Shown piece after piece: positions 11,644-23,145 of a stretch of DNA of 64,000 nt (position 1 is its first letter; each line of letters starts with the position of its first letter). The notes beneath the pieces are model-generated. The model had not been told where the DNA came from and ran no database searches. It saw only the letters and a list, made by a program, of their open reading frames with translations. The position numbers were made by a program, and so were the translations under genes. The DNA lies in NCBI GenBank assembly GCA_004794655.1, contig SMMW01000152.1, positions 62,001-126,000 of the forward strand, written 5' to 3'. This DNA is from Marisa cornuarietis. Lineage: Eukaryota > Mollusca > Gastropoda > Architaenioglossa > Ampullariidae.

Positions 11644-11800
11644 TGAGGCGCCGTAGTCTGGTCGTTAGAGAACCAGACTTCGAGCAAGATATCTCCCCAG
11701 GGCCTGTGGCTGAAAACGTTCGATCTCCCTTTGCCCACCCGACATACCAGTACAGGATTTATCGGGGATGCACAAAGGGTGCGAAAGGTAAGGGTTGTCT
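11644..11800 (+). mobile_element. tRNA-like SINE remnant, uncertain
   Basis: GTAGTCTGGTCGTTAGAG near 11650 resembles an A-box region and CGTTCGATCTC at 11717-11727 a B box, with about 67 bp between them. That is too wide for an intact tRNA but common in SINE heads. No second copy is found in the window. Confidence 0.3.
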
Positions 11801-13398
11801 CGACCTTCCATATCTTGTCTCCTTGAAACGGTGCGCCACTTGCTATTCATTTTTTGCCAGCGGCTGCTGGATTATGAGACTATTTCTTTAATTTGTTAAT
11901 ATTCCAGGCAGTGATGTTTTGTGACCACATTGTTCTTCCCTTCAACGGATGCTTCAAAAGAGTGCAGAGGCGAAATTCATTTCTCTGATTACTGCATTTT
12001 AGGGCAAGAGTTACCTCCCACTGAACTGTGGCAAAACTCATCGTGGGAAATAGCAGCACTGCTTCTGAGATAATGGAGTGAAGAGTTACTCCCCCATCAA
12101 GGCTAGTAACAAGAGTGTTGTCCCCACTAACAAAGCTTCGTCAGTGCATGCGTCGTAGAGCGAGGAGTTAGCTCCCTTCAGGCACGTGTTGCGGGCTGCG
12201 TGCACACACATCGCTAGGCACTAGCTACTTGTCAGCTAAACTTCTCATGAAAATGAATTAATTTAGCTGGTCCACGTGCATAAGAACGAAGGGAAGTGTT
12301 GCAAAGCGAGCCTCTGAACTCCTCAACGAACCCGTAGGTCTGCAAAGACAATTTGAGAATTGCCTGCAAAAAAACCCAGCTCTGATTCTTTTTCCGCTAA
12401 CTGCATTTCTTTCACGCCAGAAAGCTTTGTCCAAAGATCCCCTACTGAAAATGAGCATTTTGCGCTTCGTGCTGTTATGGCAGGACCCGACATTTTTTAT
12501 TTGCATTCATTTTAGCAACGAGAGAGCACATCATCTTTCAATTTTCTGTCCCTTTCTGTCCCCTCAAAAAAAGCTAAACTACTGACTGCTTTTGTCAAAG
12601 CTGCATTAAAGTAGTGAGTTAAGTTCGTGGTTTTCAGTGTGAACGCTGCAGAAAACCATTTTATGGATCTTTAATTTGGTGTACACGCTTTAAATTTTGT
12701 TTGTTTGGTTGTTTGTTTGTTTGTAAACCTCCCAAGCTAACCAGCGAAGCCATCAGGCAGCCAATTACGTCAGACCGTTTTCACGTTGAAGACAGATTAA
12801 TAAAACGATTAAGTTATCTTCAATAATTTCTGTGCTTTTCCTGTGTTTTCCAAAATTACAAATTTTAATTTAATAACATAAAATCATAAATGGACAACAT
12901 TATTCATAGAATAAGAGTGTTTCTAAGCGCGCGCTTGTTTAAGCGCCTCAAGGGGGCTACACAAGGCAGATTTGGAAGAAGAAAGAGTTCCACACTTTCA
13001 ATGCACTGTATTCAGACGTGCGATGGTCATTTTTTACTGGGGTGGTATCTACGTCTGTTGTTTCCAAAGGAAAATTTTCTACTCATTTCAGGGTTTGATT
13101 TTGACGAGTTTTCGTGGTTTTTTTTCAAACAGAACGACGGAAGGAAGATGCATTAACACTGAACCAAACCCCCGCGGACCAGCGCGCATTACACTCTTTG
13201 GGAAATTAATATCTCGAGTTCCCTCCGAGGCGGAGATGGCCTGGAACAATGATTGACTGCTTCTGAGGCGAAATGCTTTTGCTGTCATGGCGACCAGACT
13301 GAAAAACTGCATAGTTATCTCCCCTGCGAGTGCTCATCGGTTGTCGGTCGTTTCGAGAAAAATCCAAGTCTGAGGCACGTGATCTCCGTAGGGGCGCC
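11801..13398. other. unique sequence
   Basis: Short loose (GTTT)n at about 12700-12725. No recognisable gene. The frames near 12890-13456 on both strands overlap one another and look like chance openings. Confidence 0.5.
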
Positions 13399-13890
13399 GG
13401 AATTTCGGACAGATTGTGCGAGATTGGGAAGTCGGGAATTTGGACAAATTTTGTGATGTTGGGAGGTCGGAATTTGGAACGGATTGAGAGACTAGGGATT
13501 TCGGGAATTGAGATAGATTGTATGGGACTAGTGTGAAGAATCTGGACAAATTGTGGGAATGAATTGTGTTTGAAATCGGGTCAGATTGCGTGTGACAGGG
13601 GATGTTGTCAATGGGGATAGTGCGACGGCGGGGGTATGCGAATTAAGTCTGATTCTATGAGTAGGCGATCAGCAATGGGAACAGATATTGAAACAAAAAC
13701 TGGAGAGATCAAGAGTTGGGACAGATTGTGCGAGTAAGGGATGGGAAATGGTTTTAAACTGACAGGGTCTGGCATTGAGACTGTTTTGAGTGACTGCAGG
13801 GTACGAGTGGTGCAGGAATCGTGGTATGTAAATGACTAGGAATGGAGAAATGGGACAAAGGTGAGTATTTAGAGGCGTGGAGTTAAAATA
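13399..13890 (+). repeat. diverged ~34-bp tandem repeat, G-rich on + strand
   Basis: Units begin GGAATTTGGACAGATTGTG or a variant and continue with a GAGACTGGGA-like part ending in GTC. The first three units (from 13399) are clear, at about 34-bp spacing. Later ones become progressively less alike, though GGGACAGATTGTGCGAGTAAGGGA near 13718 shows the motif still recurring. It accounts for the stop-poor frames there. Confidence 0.7.
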
Positions 13891-14193
13891 TATTTGAGTA
13901 ACTGGGGGGAATGCTTACGGAGGAATCACGTTTGCCTTGTGTGAGCATTAGAGTGTGTTTGTGAGCAGGAATGTGACACTAGATAAGTATTTATATATCA
14001 TCTTTTTCTCTTTCTAGACTTATATATATATATACATAAAGAAAGAGAGACAGACAAAAACCGGACAATGATTCAAAGAATACACAACAATACATAAACT
14101 AAAATTGGAGTGAGAGAGAGGGGGAAAACAGAAAAAGACCATAGAAAAATAATGAGAAGAAATATTTAAATGACAACAAAACTGGCTTAAAAG

Positions 14194-14321
<128 letters not shown>

Positions 14322-15209
14322 TGATTTTGACACACAAACAAAGCAGCAGTGCACCTGACGCGCGTGCATCAATTTCCGTCTTGACACACTCCGCCAGCAG
14401 CGTACACAACGATGCCACGGTTACCGCGCCTCCCTGTCAACGGGGGATCTCGTTGCCTGCGAGAAACGCGGCTCTCGCCCGAGAAACCAATCGCAACAAG
14501 TATCGACGTTTAAAAACCAAGCCCCTTAACTCTTTATAGATTCGCGGGAAGTAGGGGGCTGAGAGCGGCGGCCAGATTCTGGCAGCATTTACCTCGCCTG
14601 TCTTGATGGGCTTTTATAGGTCACGTGATCTCTTCAGACATCTTCAGTTTCCGTTGAAAATGGAGCACGGATCATGTCTCTTGGAACTAGGATAGCAGTC
14701 CAGCTAAAGTTAAGCCCGGGTTATGTTGTGGGATTTGGGCCATTCGTCCAAACTGTTTTACTCACCCTGACACAAAGAAGATAGCAGAGTGATCAACACT
14801 GCTGTATTTCCTGTCTCACTGAAAAACGAGACTGAGAAGATAAACGAAATTGAAATAGCTTCTGGCAGTCTGTCAGGTGCTGTTATTTACTCAACCGACT
14901 TTTGTATGTTGACGTTTCTTCTATTTTTGTGCACACGACACTGTTATAGTTTTCTTTCGTGTCTATCCCTATTTTTAAATGTTGCTTTCGCATTATTTCA
15001 AATCAGTGTTTTAATTTGATTAATTTGCAAACACGATGTTATTTAGAAGAAATATTCAAGAAATTATTTACTAGTGCAGAACAATCCCGGATGTAAAAAA
15101 CAAACTATTAAAAATAACACATTAATACTAAAATGTTTGGATAGTTATTTCATATTTCATTCAGAAAAGTTTTTATTCAAAACAATACTAGGGAAGATAC
15201 CCCAATATC

Positions 15210-15211
<2 letters not shown>
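14322..15211. other. unique sequence, GC-richer then AT-rich
   Basis: The first 250 bp are GC-richer and include a CACGTGA E-box-like word near 14621. No gene is recognised. Confidence 0.5.

Positions 15212-15284
<73 letters not shown>
15212..15284. repeat. (CA)n(TA)n microsatellite
   Basis: About 29 CA units run directly into about 7 TA units. Confidence 0.97.
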
Positions 15285-15811
15285 CTTGATTACAGAATTC
15301 CAAAACACTGTACAATTTTTAACAAGAAGGTGAACAATTTTTAATAACATTATTGGCGAGGAAAGATCCTGAAAACAAATACCTTTAAACATTTTTGAGT
15401 GATAATTACAGTGAATTCCTTTTTAGACATAATGAGCCACTAGAAACAGCTGTTTCAAAAACATTAAGACCAAATACCTGACAATGATGAGGGAAAGCTT
15501 AAATTACTTCTTGGTGATAAACATGTTCTTGCACAAAGACATGGTTGAATATAAATAGCATTTCAAACTACATGGAACAATTATCCAGCCTTGCTGAGAG
15601 TGAAAATAACAGGGCGACCTGTCCCTCTCCCTCCCCCCCCCCCACCACTAAAAAAAATAAGCGCAAAATCCCGTTGTTTCAAAGTCCGAATTCAGCCCTA
15701 TAAAACATTCTAGCAATTATTAAAGGGGGGTTAAAAAGATTTGTAAAACAACAACGGATGCAATTTCTATTTCTAATGTTGATGAACAAGCAGCCGAAAA
15801 TTAGAGCAAGG

Positions 15812-15812
<1 letters not shown>
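15285..15812. other. unique AT-rich sequence
   Basis: Nothing recognised apart from a C10 run near 15634. Confidence 0.6.

Positions 15813-15891
<79 letters not shown>
15813..15891. repeat. (TG)n microsatellite, ~39 units
   Basis: A pure TG dinucleotide run. Confidence 0.98.
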
Positions 15892-15894
<3 letters not shown>

Positions 15895-15927
15895 GCGATT
15901 TCAGACCCGTTAGTGCTGGGGAAACGT

Positions 15928-15960
15928 ATTATTATTATTAGTAGTATTTCATTATTTGGA

Positions 15961-15999
<39 letters not shown>
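15928..15999. repeat. (ATT)n microsatellite, interrupted
   Basis: Two ATT runs (15928-15940 and 15961-15999) are separated by a short interruption. On the complementary strand they read as poly-Ile frames, which are not genes. Confidence 0.95.
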
Positions 16000-16000
<1 letters not shown>

Positions 16001-16840
16001 TCGTACTTGTCATGACGCATGTCACGACATAAAGTAATGCCCAAATACTATTACACAAACTAATCTGGATAATGTCATAAATACAGTCAGTTGTACTTTC
16101 ATGGCTTTAAGTAATGTACACATACCATTACACAAAATGTCATATCATAACAAGGTAAGGTAAGAAGCTTGCAGGTGGGTCTGATGGCGTCTCTTCCCGT
16201 TTAAAAGGTAAATTCACGCACTGCACTCCCGGGTGGCTGTTTAAGGGTACACACTCACAGGTGTGTATTGCGATGTTAATCACTAGCAGGGAGTGGCATA
16301 CTCGTTGGATTCTTTCGGCGTACACAAAACTACTAATAATATTTTAACGTAAAATAATTTTCATTTCTACTGTATGTGTAATAAGACGCACATACACTTA
16401 CCTTGCATACACACGACGCATACTACACACATACACCACGCTCGACGAGCCCCCAGTAGGTGGGGATGAAGGTGAAGAGATTTCTAGTTGATTTATGGAA
16501 GATGAAGAACTTGCTGCTCTCTCTTTTCTATCTGGCCATGGAACCGTCTTCTTTCTTCTTCTTCTTTTTACGTCATTCTTTTCCCAAAATGACGTCGAAC
16601 AAATGACGCACACAAGACGTCAAACACAAGACATCATTCACACACGAAACAATACAAGACCTCCCCCTAACTCATTACAGTATGTGTGTCATTTATTTTT
16701 ATATTCACTATTATTGTAACGTAATATCGCTGATATGTAACATCATCAGTATTAATAGACGTTGCTGCTATTTAATATCATCAGCTGTAATAGATTGTGA
16801 GGTCAAAATAAATGATTGGCCTCACATGCTCTCTCTCTCC

Positions 16841-16842
<2 letters not shown>
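16000..16842. other. unique sequence
   Basis: Several short frames; none recognised. A TTCTTCTTTCTTCTTCTTCTT-like pyrimidine patch lies near 16548. Confidence 0.5.

Positions 16843-16887
<45 letters not shown>
16843..16887. repeat. (CA)n microsatellite
   Basis: About 22 CA units followed by GTATATATA and a further short CA run. Confidence 0.96.
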
Positions 16888-16889
<2 letters not shown>

Positions 16890-17894
16890 ATATATACACA
16901 CACGGAGAGAAATACAACATTAGACATACAAATGCATTCTGATAACACTAACCCCAAACTGTTGTTTTAAGAGGATAACATCCCTCGTCACTGGTTTCAG
17001 GCTCTACACAGTGCACATCTGCCGAGTAAACGTCGAGGGCCACATCGCTGGGAGGTTCACACTCAGAGGCATCTAACTTTCAGGGGTAAGTCTATTCCTG
17101 GTTCAATCGTAAACATTCCTGAATTCTTCCATTTGACGAAGACGCTACAGGGGTTCATGAGCCGGACACATGTGACAACGGTTTTTGTATAGCAGGCATG
17201 TAAACACTTTGGCAAACCTCGCCAGTCGTTCGTCATATTTGCCCAAGGCCTACGAGATGAGTTTCATATGAGCATCTGTTTCTTGCAATTAAGTTTTTTT
17301 TGTTTTTTTTTTTTCCAACAATGGCCATGTTTCGAAGTATGTTCGACTTTAGCTCATGCTGCTTTCAAACAACTTCTAACACTTAATCAACGGCAGTACT
17401 TCGAAGCCTACCCTATCTACTTTCTACCTACCTTTCTGGAGCCGTACTTACGAAGCCAAGGTAAATACGTGTTTACCTATGGGTTTAAATGGGGAAATCA
17501 AAGAAAAGGGCATGTCTCCGTGGTTTTAACGCACTGTCTTGGTCCTACTAATATAATTTTATATTACTTTACTCTGGGTGTCATGGCAACAGATTTGTAA
17601 GAGAGAGAGAAGACGCTTGACACTAAGATATCAGGAACGACAATTTACTTCTGCTTGATGAATACAGCCCACGTCCTCTTACACACTCTCCCCATGTTTG
17701 GCGGTAGGTGAATGCAATGGTGGAACGATTGCCAACAAGATAGTCAGGGTCCGAGTTTTAAGTTTAGCCATCGGCAAACACATCTTCTTTCTAGATGTGA
17801 CACTCGTTTACAGACCTGGACTGTAGCTTGTCGTCGTACATGCTGAGGGCGTAAAAACTGTAATACCAGCCATGCATGTTAGTCTGTGTGTGTT

Positions 17895-17902
<8 letters not shown>
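16888..17902. other. unique sequence, 110-codon unrecognised frame
   Basis: A + frame at 17268-17600 contains a stretch beginning FKQLLTLNQRQYFEAY and a CCAAG/GTAAAT donor-like site near 17456. There is no recognisable domain and the upstream half is poly-Phe from a T-run. It is noted only because its composition is less repetitive than that of other frames. Confidence 0.4.

Positions 17903-17951
<49 letters not shown>
17903..17951. repeat. (TG)n microsatellite
   Basis: About 24 uninterrupted TG units. Confidence 0.97.
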
Positions 17952-17952
<1 letters not shown>

Positions 17953-18189
17953 TACACCCCAATCAGCTTCTCTTTTATAAAAACTAGTAAAAAGATAATC
18001 AATTGTACATTAACCCATTTTTTTCGATTCTCACCTTCCCTCTTCTCTTATTGCTGAAAACTGACACACGTTTCACCATTTACAAAAAAGGCGTACTTTC
18101 ATTTTCTAATTTTAAGGGATTTTTAAAATATGAAAGTTTTTGTTTTGCAAAAGGGAACACCGGCACGTGACATGCCACAAACTTGCTAC

Positions 18190-18970
18190 TTTTGACATGC
18201 GCACAATGTTTGTGCGCGTGAGTTTCGCTCCGCCCCGCTCATTTGCATAGCTCGTGCACGCATCCTCCGAGACTGTCAGCACGAAAGGCCCATCACTGCT
18301 GCGCTTTTCGCCTGACGCGTCCAGGTATGCACGTGAGCGCACGCACGCACGCACACCCGCGCGCCGCCTGCTGATGCTAGTGCATGTGCACGCAGAAACA
18401 CGCCGCCTGAATCACAATCCCTTTCTCGACCTAGCGACCAGCACAACCTCCTTTTTTTCACGTTCCCGTCCAAGCATCGTCTGGTTTGAAATTGGGGATG
18501 TCGCCCCTTGTTCCCACCGAGCATCTTCCAACCTCCTTCAGACAGACATGGTTTGCGGAGCTTTGCGTCTGAGACTTTGACGAGCAAAAAGCTTTGTGGG
18601 GGGGAAAAAACGGTCATTCTATCCCCCTACCCCCTCAAAAAAAGAAGTGTTCGATGTGTGTCGCTTTTTTCTTCAATACGAGCACCACTTTCAGTTCCAC
18701 GTGCCTGCGTTGGAAATTGCTTGGCTGATCGTGGCACGAGCAGCGCTGAGAGGCTGAGCACGAGAAGGGAAAGAGTTGCACGCCCCGACGAGTGACACTT
18801 AGTGAGTGCGAGATGCTGGCTCCTGGTCAAGGCGCCGAGACGAGCATCGAAGAGGCAGCGGAGGTTGTTTTGACAGCGGCACTAAGCTGGAGATAAACAG
18901 ACATTTCACTGACAGTTAAAAACGTTTTATTGATGTGCCGGTCTTCTCGGACGTGGTTTAAGGTCAGTTC
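18190..18970. promoter_or_regulatory. GC-rich block with promoter-like words, weak
   Basis: This block is clearly richer in GC and CpG than its surroundings. It holds a hairpin, GCGCACAA-TGT-TTGTGCGC, at 18199-18217, a perfect octamer ATTTGCAT at 18241-18248, and CACGTG E-boxes near 18330 and 18698. It ends near an AAG/GTCAGT donor-like site at about 18960. These words are short and common, so this is only a candidate regulatory or 5'-exon region. No convincing start codon and frame go with it. Confidence 0.2.
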
Positions 18971-19454
18971 TCCTCTTTTACTTTCCTTCTGCATGATAAT
19001 CAAAACAATGTTAAAAGAATAATCATTGGGTCTAGGGACCGAGTCAGTGCTGGCATCAGTTCTACATATACTGATATTTACTTTTATTGATAAAATTCTT
19101 CTTTATTACTGTAATCTAGTGGTATGTAAAATCTTAACTAAATAAGAACTAATTTTCTTTGATCATCCTCTCAATATCTTTGTATGCTTGGTGATATTGA
19201 TAAATATAATTTTCTAAGCTGGTTTTTCCAAGCTATTTAATTTCAAATGTTATCTTTTCCCGGACATTTTTTATTGAGTTTTATTCTCGGCAGACTCTTA
19301 AATTTTCTTTAACATTGTTTATGTTGTCGGAACAGTCATTTGTATAAAAAGACAGTTTAAAATATCTCAAGACACGCAACTACCCCTTGTAGCCATTCGT
19401 GCTTTGTTGAATGATAAACGGGGGGTAGAGGTTGCTGTACTTCAGACCATCTTC
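18971..19454. other. unique AT-rich sequence
   Basis: Nothing recognised. Confidence 0.6.
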
Positions 19455-19945
19455 GCTTTGTCTCTTTCCTCTTTCTATGTAAGACATCACGTTTTGATGC
19501 CAAGGGACTGAGTAAGAAATTTTTTCTGTCCATAACTCAGAGACTTATCGTTTTTTCGCGCAAAAGGGTCAAGCTAAGAAATCTTTCTGTTTGTAAGTCG
19601 GTGATGCATCGTGTGGTTGATGCGAAGAGTCTCACCAAGAAATCTGTCGGTTCGTTGCTCGCCAAGGCTCCGAGTCTTTGTCACAAAGAGTTTACCTAAG
19701 AAATCTTTCTATTCGTAAATCGGCGAGTTATCGCCTCTTTGACTAACAGGAGTTGAGCCCAAAAATCCGTTTTAACTCTATCCGTTTGAACTCGGTGAGA
19801 CATCCCGTATTTTATGTACTAGATGAATATATATTTTATCACTGGCTCAGTAAGATATTGCTACCTCGTTAGTGACAGGAGGCTGAGTTTTTAAAAAAAA
19901 CTCGTTTCTGTTTTGTAACTCGACAACAGTAATCCATAAATAAGG
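19455..19945 (+). repeat. diverged 61/62-bp tandem repeat
   Basis: The anchor word TAAGAAATCTTTCTG (or a variant) recurs at 19513, 19575, 19636, 19697 and 19759, a spacing of 61-62 bp. It is followed each time by TTYGTAACTCGGTGA-like sequence and a CTTTG-ACAAAGAGT-like end. Weaker units extend to either side, with one longer spacer after 19759. Non-coding. Regular spacing with considerable divergence indicates an old satellite. Confidence 0.8.
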
Positions 19946-20799
19946 CGAAAATTGTTTCTTGTGGAATCTAGCCACTACTTTTGTTCTCCTAGCTCTTTGC
20001 GTTTGTTTATTTATTTATTTATTTGTTTGTTTTTCATATTTCGATGACGCTTCAACGTTTGTGTGTTATACATTCCGCACGTGTTTCTGCGTAAAAATAG
20101 CAATTCAATAAATTATTTCTTCCTTTCACTTCTCTTCCATAGATCATTCATTTCTTGTCCTTTTCATCTCTGTACAACAACCTTTGTTTTTCCCAGTTTT
20201 TATATTTTTCTTCAAATATTCTGATCTAGATTCTGCCTTCCCCTTCACTTGTAAAAATATTCATTTAACATTTTCCCAACAGGCTATTGTTCTTGACTAA
20301 TATGCAGCCTCAGTCATTGCTTGAAAATTACATCAAGTCCAGAATAACAGAAGTACAAGTTCAAAGTCATGTCTTTGCAGTTGTTTGGGGCTGGCCCCTG
20401 GTAATATAAAAAAATAACTAAAGAAATTATTTTGCACGACAAAATGGCCTGCATCTTGTTGACAATGACTTTCATCTGGCTGACACGAAAGCCGTTTCTC
20501 CAACAGCTTGGCGATTGTGAAAGTGGAGGGAGGGATAAGGGAGGGTGGTGTCTGGTTTTGTTTACAGAAATGGCAGAGATTGGATGTGGACATTAGGGTG
20601 ATATACACTCAAGTATGCTTGTAAACAGCAGCAAATCATTTTGCAGCTGTGCACTGGTAAAAAAGCGTCAATAAACAGAGAAGCACGTGCGTAGACCCAG
20701 AGGTTCTATATAACTGGTGGATTAGTAAACACCAGCCCTGTACAATGAATAACTCAGTAATTTGTAAACAGCGCTGGGATTTTTACAGATGTTCTCTAT

Positions 20800-20801
<2 letters not shown>
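19946..20801. other. unique sequence
   Basis: Loose (TTTA/TTTG)n at 20001-20032. A 91-codon - frame at 20333-20608 is not recognised. Confidence 0.5.
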
Positions 20802-20849
<48 letters not shown>

Positions 20850-20864
20850 TGTGTGTGTGTGCGC
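20802..20864. repeat. (GT)n/(GC) microsatellite
   Basis: GT run interrupted by GCGC steps; Z-DNA-prone. Confidence 0.96.
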
Positions 20865-22099
20865 AAATAATTTTCTTCATTTGTGAAGAAACAGTTATTT
20901 ACTTCACCCCTAACTTTAGCCAGTCATTTCTCAATCAAATTATAGTTCCATCCTTGCCAGTCAATATTTTTTGTTGACTAGGAAATTAGGAAGTCAATGT
21001 GTGAGTGAGAAAGATTGCTGGTGAGTCTGTATGTCTTTCTGTCTGTAAACAATGATGTTCATCACTTGTATTTCATACACAGGGGAAGATTGTTGACCAG
21101 TAATTAACCTTTTGGTTAAGATAATGTAAAGGTTACTTGTTTGATAGCTCGTTTTTCTTGGCCTCGGCTGTCCTCAGCAATTTCTTCTTTCCCGCCTACA
21201 TCTATCCTTCTGGAGACAGGAGGTAGATAATTCACATATTTTGAGCTTTCTTGTAGTAATTTTTTTTTTTGAAAAATATTTCGTAATCACTGCCGTCAAT
21301 GATTTGTAATATGATAGTGAGGTTGGCCAAGAAAAGAAAAATCGAACGGATTGACTTACTTCACCAAAATAGCATGGAAACGTGAATGACTCTTTTAGTC
21401 TCTACTTTTGTGTCATAGTCAGCTGAGGCTAACAACGAAAACTCGAATACATAACATACATATTATAAATAGCTTTAAAATTTTGTTTGTTTGTTTGTTT
21501 GTTTGTTCTGTACCATTATTTTATTGCATTAGCTGTTTTAGTTTACTCTTTTTATCTTTGCGGGTTTTTGTTAAAGAGAGAGAGATCCAAATGATCATGT
21601 GAGATTTATGAAAAACCACGACCTGTTTGTCTCCACTTTCATGCCCAACCCGTTAAGGTCCAGCAGTCTTGCAAAAAACACAACAACAAAAACTTAAGCT
21701 CAAGGGGCATAACTCAGCTGGAGAACAAGCGCCACCATTTCCTGTTCACGACCATGTGTCAGTCCTCCAGCAATTTACGAGATGGTTAAATCCATTATTC
21801 ACCGCAGACTGCCATTGGCTTTTGTCATCTGTTGTTCGATGTGAGAATCATTTTTTTAAACATTTGAACAGGATGTCAGCTCGTATTACGTGCATTTCGT
21901 GCACGAGATAAATATTTGCTTAAAAAAAGTTAAAAAATCATTTCGCAGGAAACAAAATCTTATTGCCACTACACTGATGGATTGTTAAATTATTGCTTTT
22001 TACGGGCACTGCTATACAGAGGTTCGTCTGACTTACCTCCACTCAATAGGTACATGAGGAGGAGCTATAAATTATTAGCCCATCCTCTAGATCGACACC
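20865..22099. other. unique sequence with (GTTT)n
   Basis: (GTTT)6 at 21484-21508. No gene is recognised. The frame at 21669-21911 reads no known protein. Confidence 0.5.
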
Positions 22100-22175
22100 A
22101 GTGTTAGGTTTATAGGGTCCATAGCTAACCCTGGAGTAAAGTTACTTTTGATTCATGATTACGGCCCCTTGAAGG
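22100..22175 (+). mobile_element. 3' fragment of a dispersed repeat (copy 2 of 3)
   Basis: GTCCATAGCTAACCCTGGAG, then TAAAGTTACTTTTGATTCATGATTACGGCCCCTTGA, in the same order as 37762-37845 (CTTGTCCATAACTATCCCTG, then GTAAAGTTACC, CACGATTGTGGCCCCTGA) and 6700-6807. Confidence 0.7.
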
Positions 22176-23073
22176 ACAGCCTTGCTCGTTAGGGATGTTA
22201 CTAGGCCAGTACTCTCTAGGGAATACCTTTGTACCTGCTCTTTCTTGTCTGCCTCGTTTTTTCTTTGCTTGGCCTGGATTTTTGGCAGTGTAATTTTATA
22301 GAGTAGGCTGGAGAGTGCATTGCTTTTGTGTGATTCCCCTTTAGTCTGTTTTCTTCTGCCATAGGTTAGAGAAGCTATGTGTCTTGTTTAAATGGGCAAA
22401 GGAAATTTTACATCCACCCTGAAGTATTTTAGACATCGTAAATCTGGCGAAAGACGCCACAAGTCAGCAACGGACTTCGAATTGGAAAAAAGATGAAGCA
22501 GTAGAAAGAAAGAAGAAAGTTTAACGATTGTCTTAAGAGCAATCAGTTTAAATCACTCTCTCTCACTCACTCCTTTCTCCTCTTCCCTTTTGACAATTGG
22601 TTACCAAGAGAAAAATAACTTATCTCCACCCCTCTCTGCAAAATTAGTGTCCGAGATGATGCATTCTGTTCTTTTCTGTATAGCCTTCCATCATTTAATT
22701 TATTATGATTATTGTAGTTGTTTTCTAGACCTTCATGGGGCTACGTAAACAAATATATTTCCCTCTCAGTCTCAACCCTCATCTCTCTTGCACTCGTTTA
22801 TTCTTCATTCTTCCATAAATTCAAGAGCCTCTTTTCCCCCTCCCATAGCCAGATCTGCTTTACAATGGACACGTGACTGTTTACACACGGCTGCGTTTTT
22901 CCTATCCCCAATGTCTTGATGTTCCCGCCTTCCTTCATCAAACGATTCTTTTCATATTCCAGGAAGCACGGCGCAATCGAGTCTTTTGAAAACATTATAA
23001 TCAGAGGCACCAGAATGTCTTCATCATTCTCTGACTTTTATCGTCGCCTAGCTCGTTATATTCATCGGTGACG
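22176..23073. other. unique sequence
   Basis: Nothing recognised. Confidence 0.55.
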
Positions 23074-23145
23074 CCATCATCATCATCATCGTCATCGTCG
23101 TCTTTATCATGATCTTCGTCGTCGTCGTCGTAATATCATCGTCGG
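23074..23145. repeat. imperfect (TCA)n/(TCG)n trinucleotide repeat
   Basis: Mixed TCATCATCATCG and GTCGTCGTCG runs with interruptions. No open frame carries it as a coding Ser or Asp tract with flanking coding sequence. Confidence 0.9.

Noticed and set aside
23074..23145. Coding poly-Ser/Asp tract
   Set aside because: Stops occur close by in the relevant frames and there is no coding flank.
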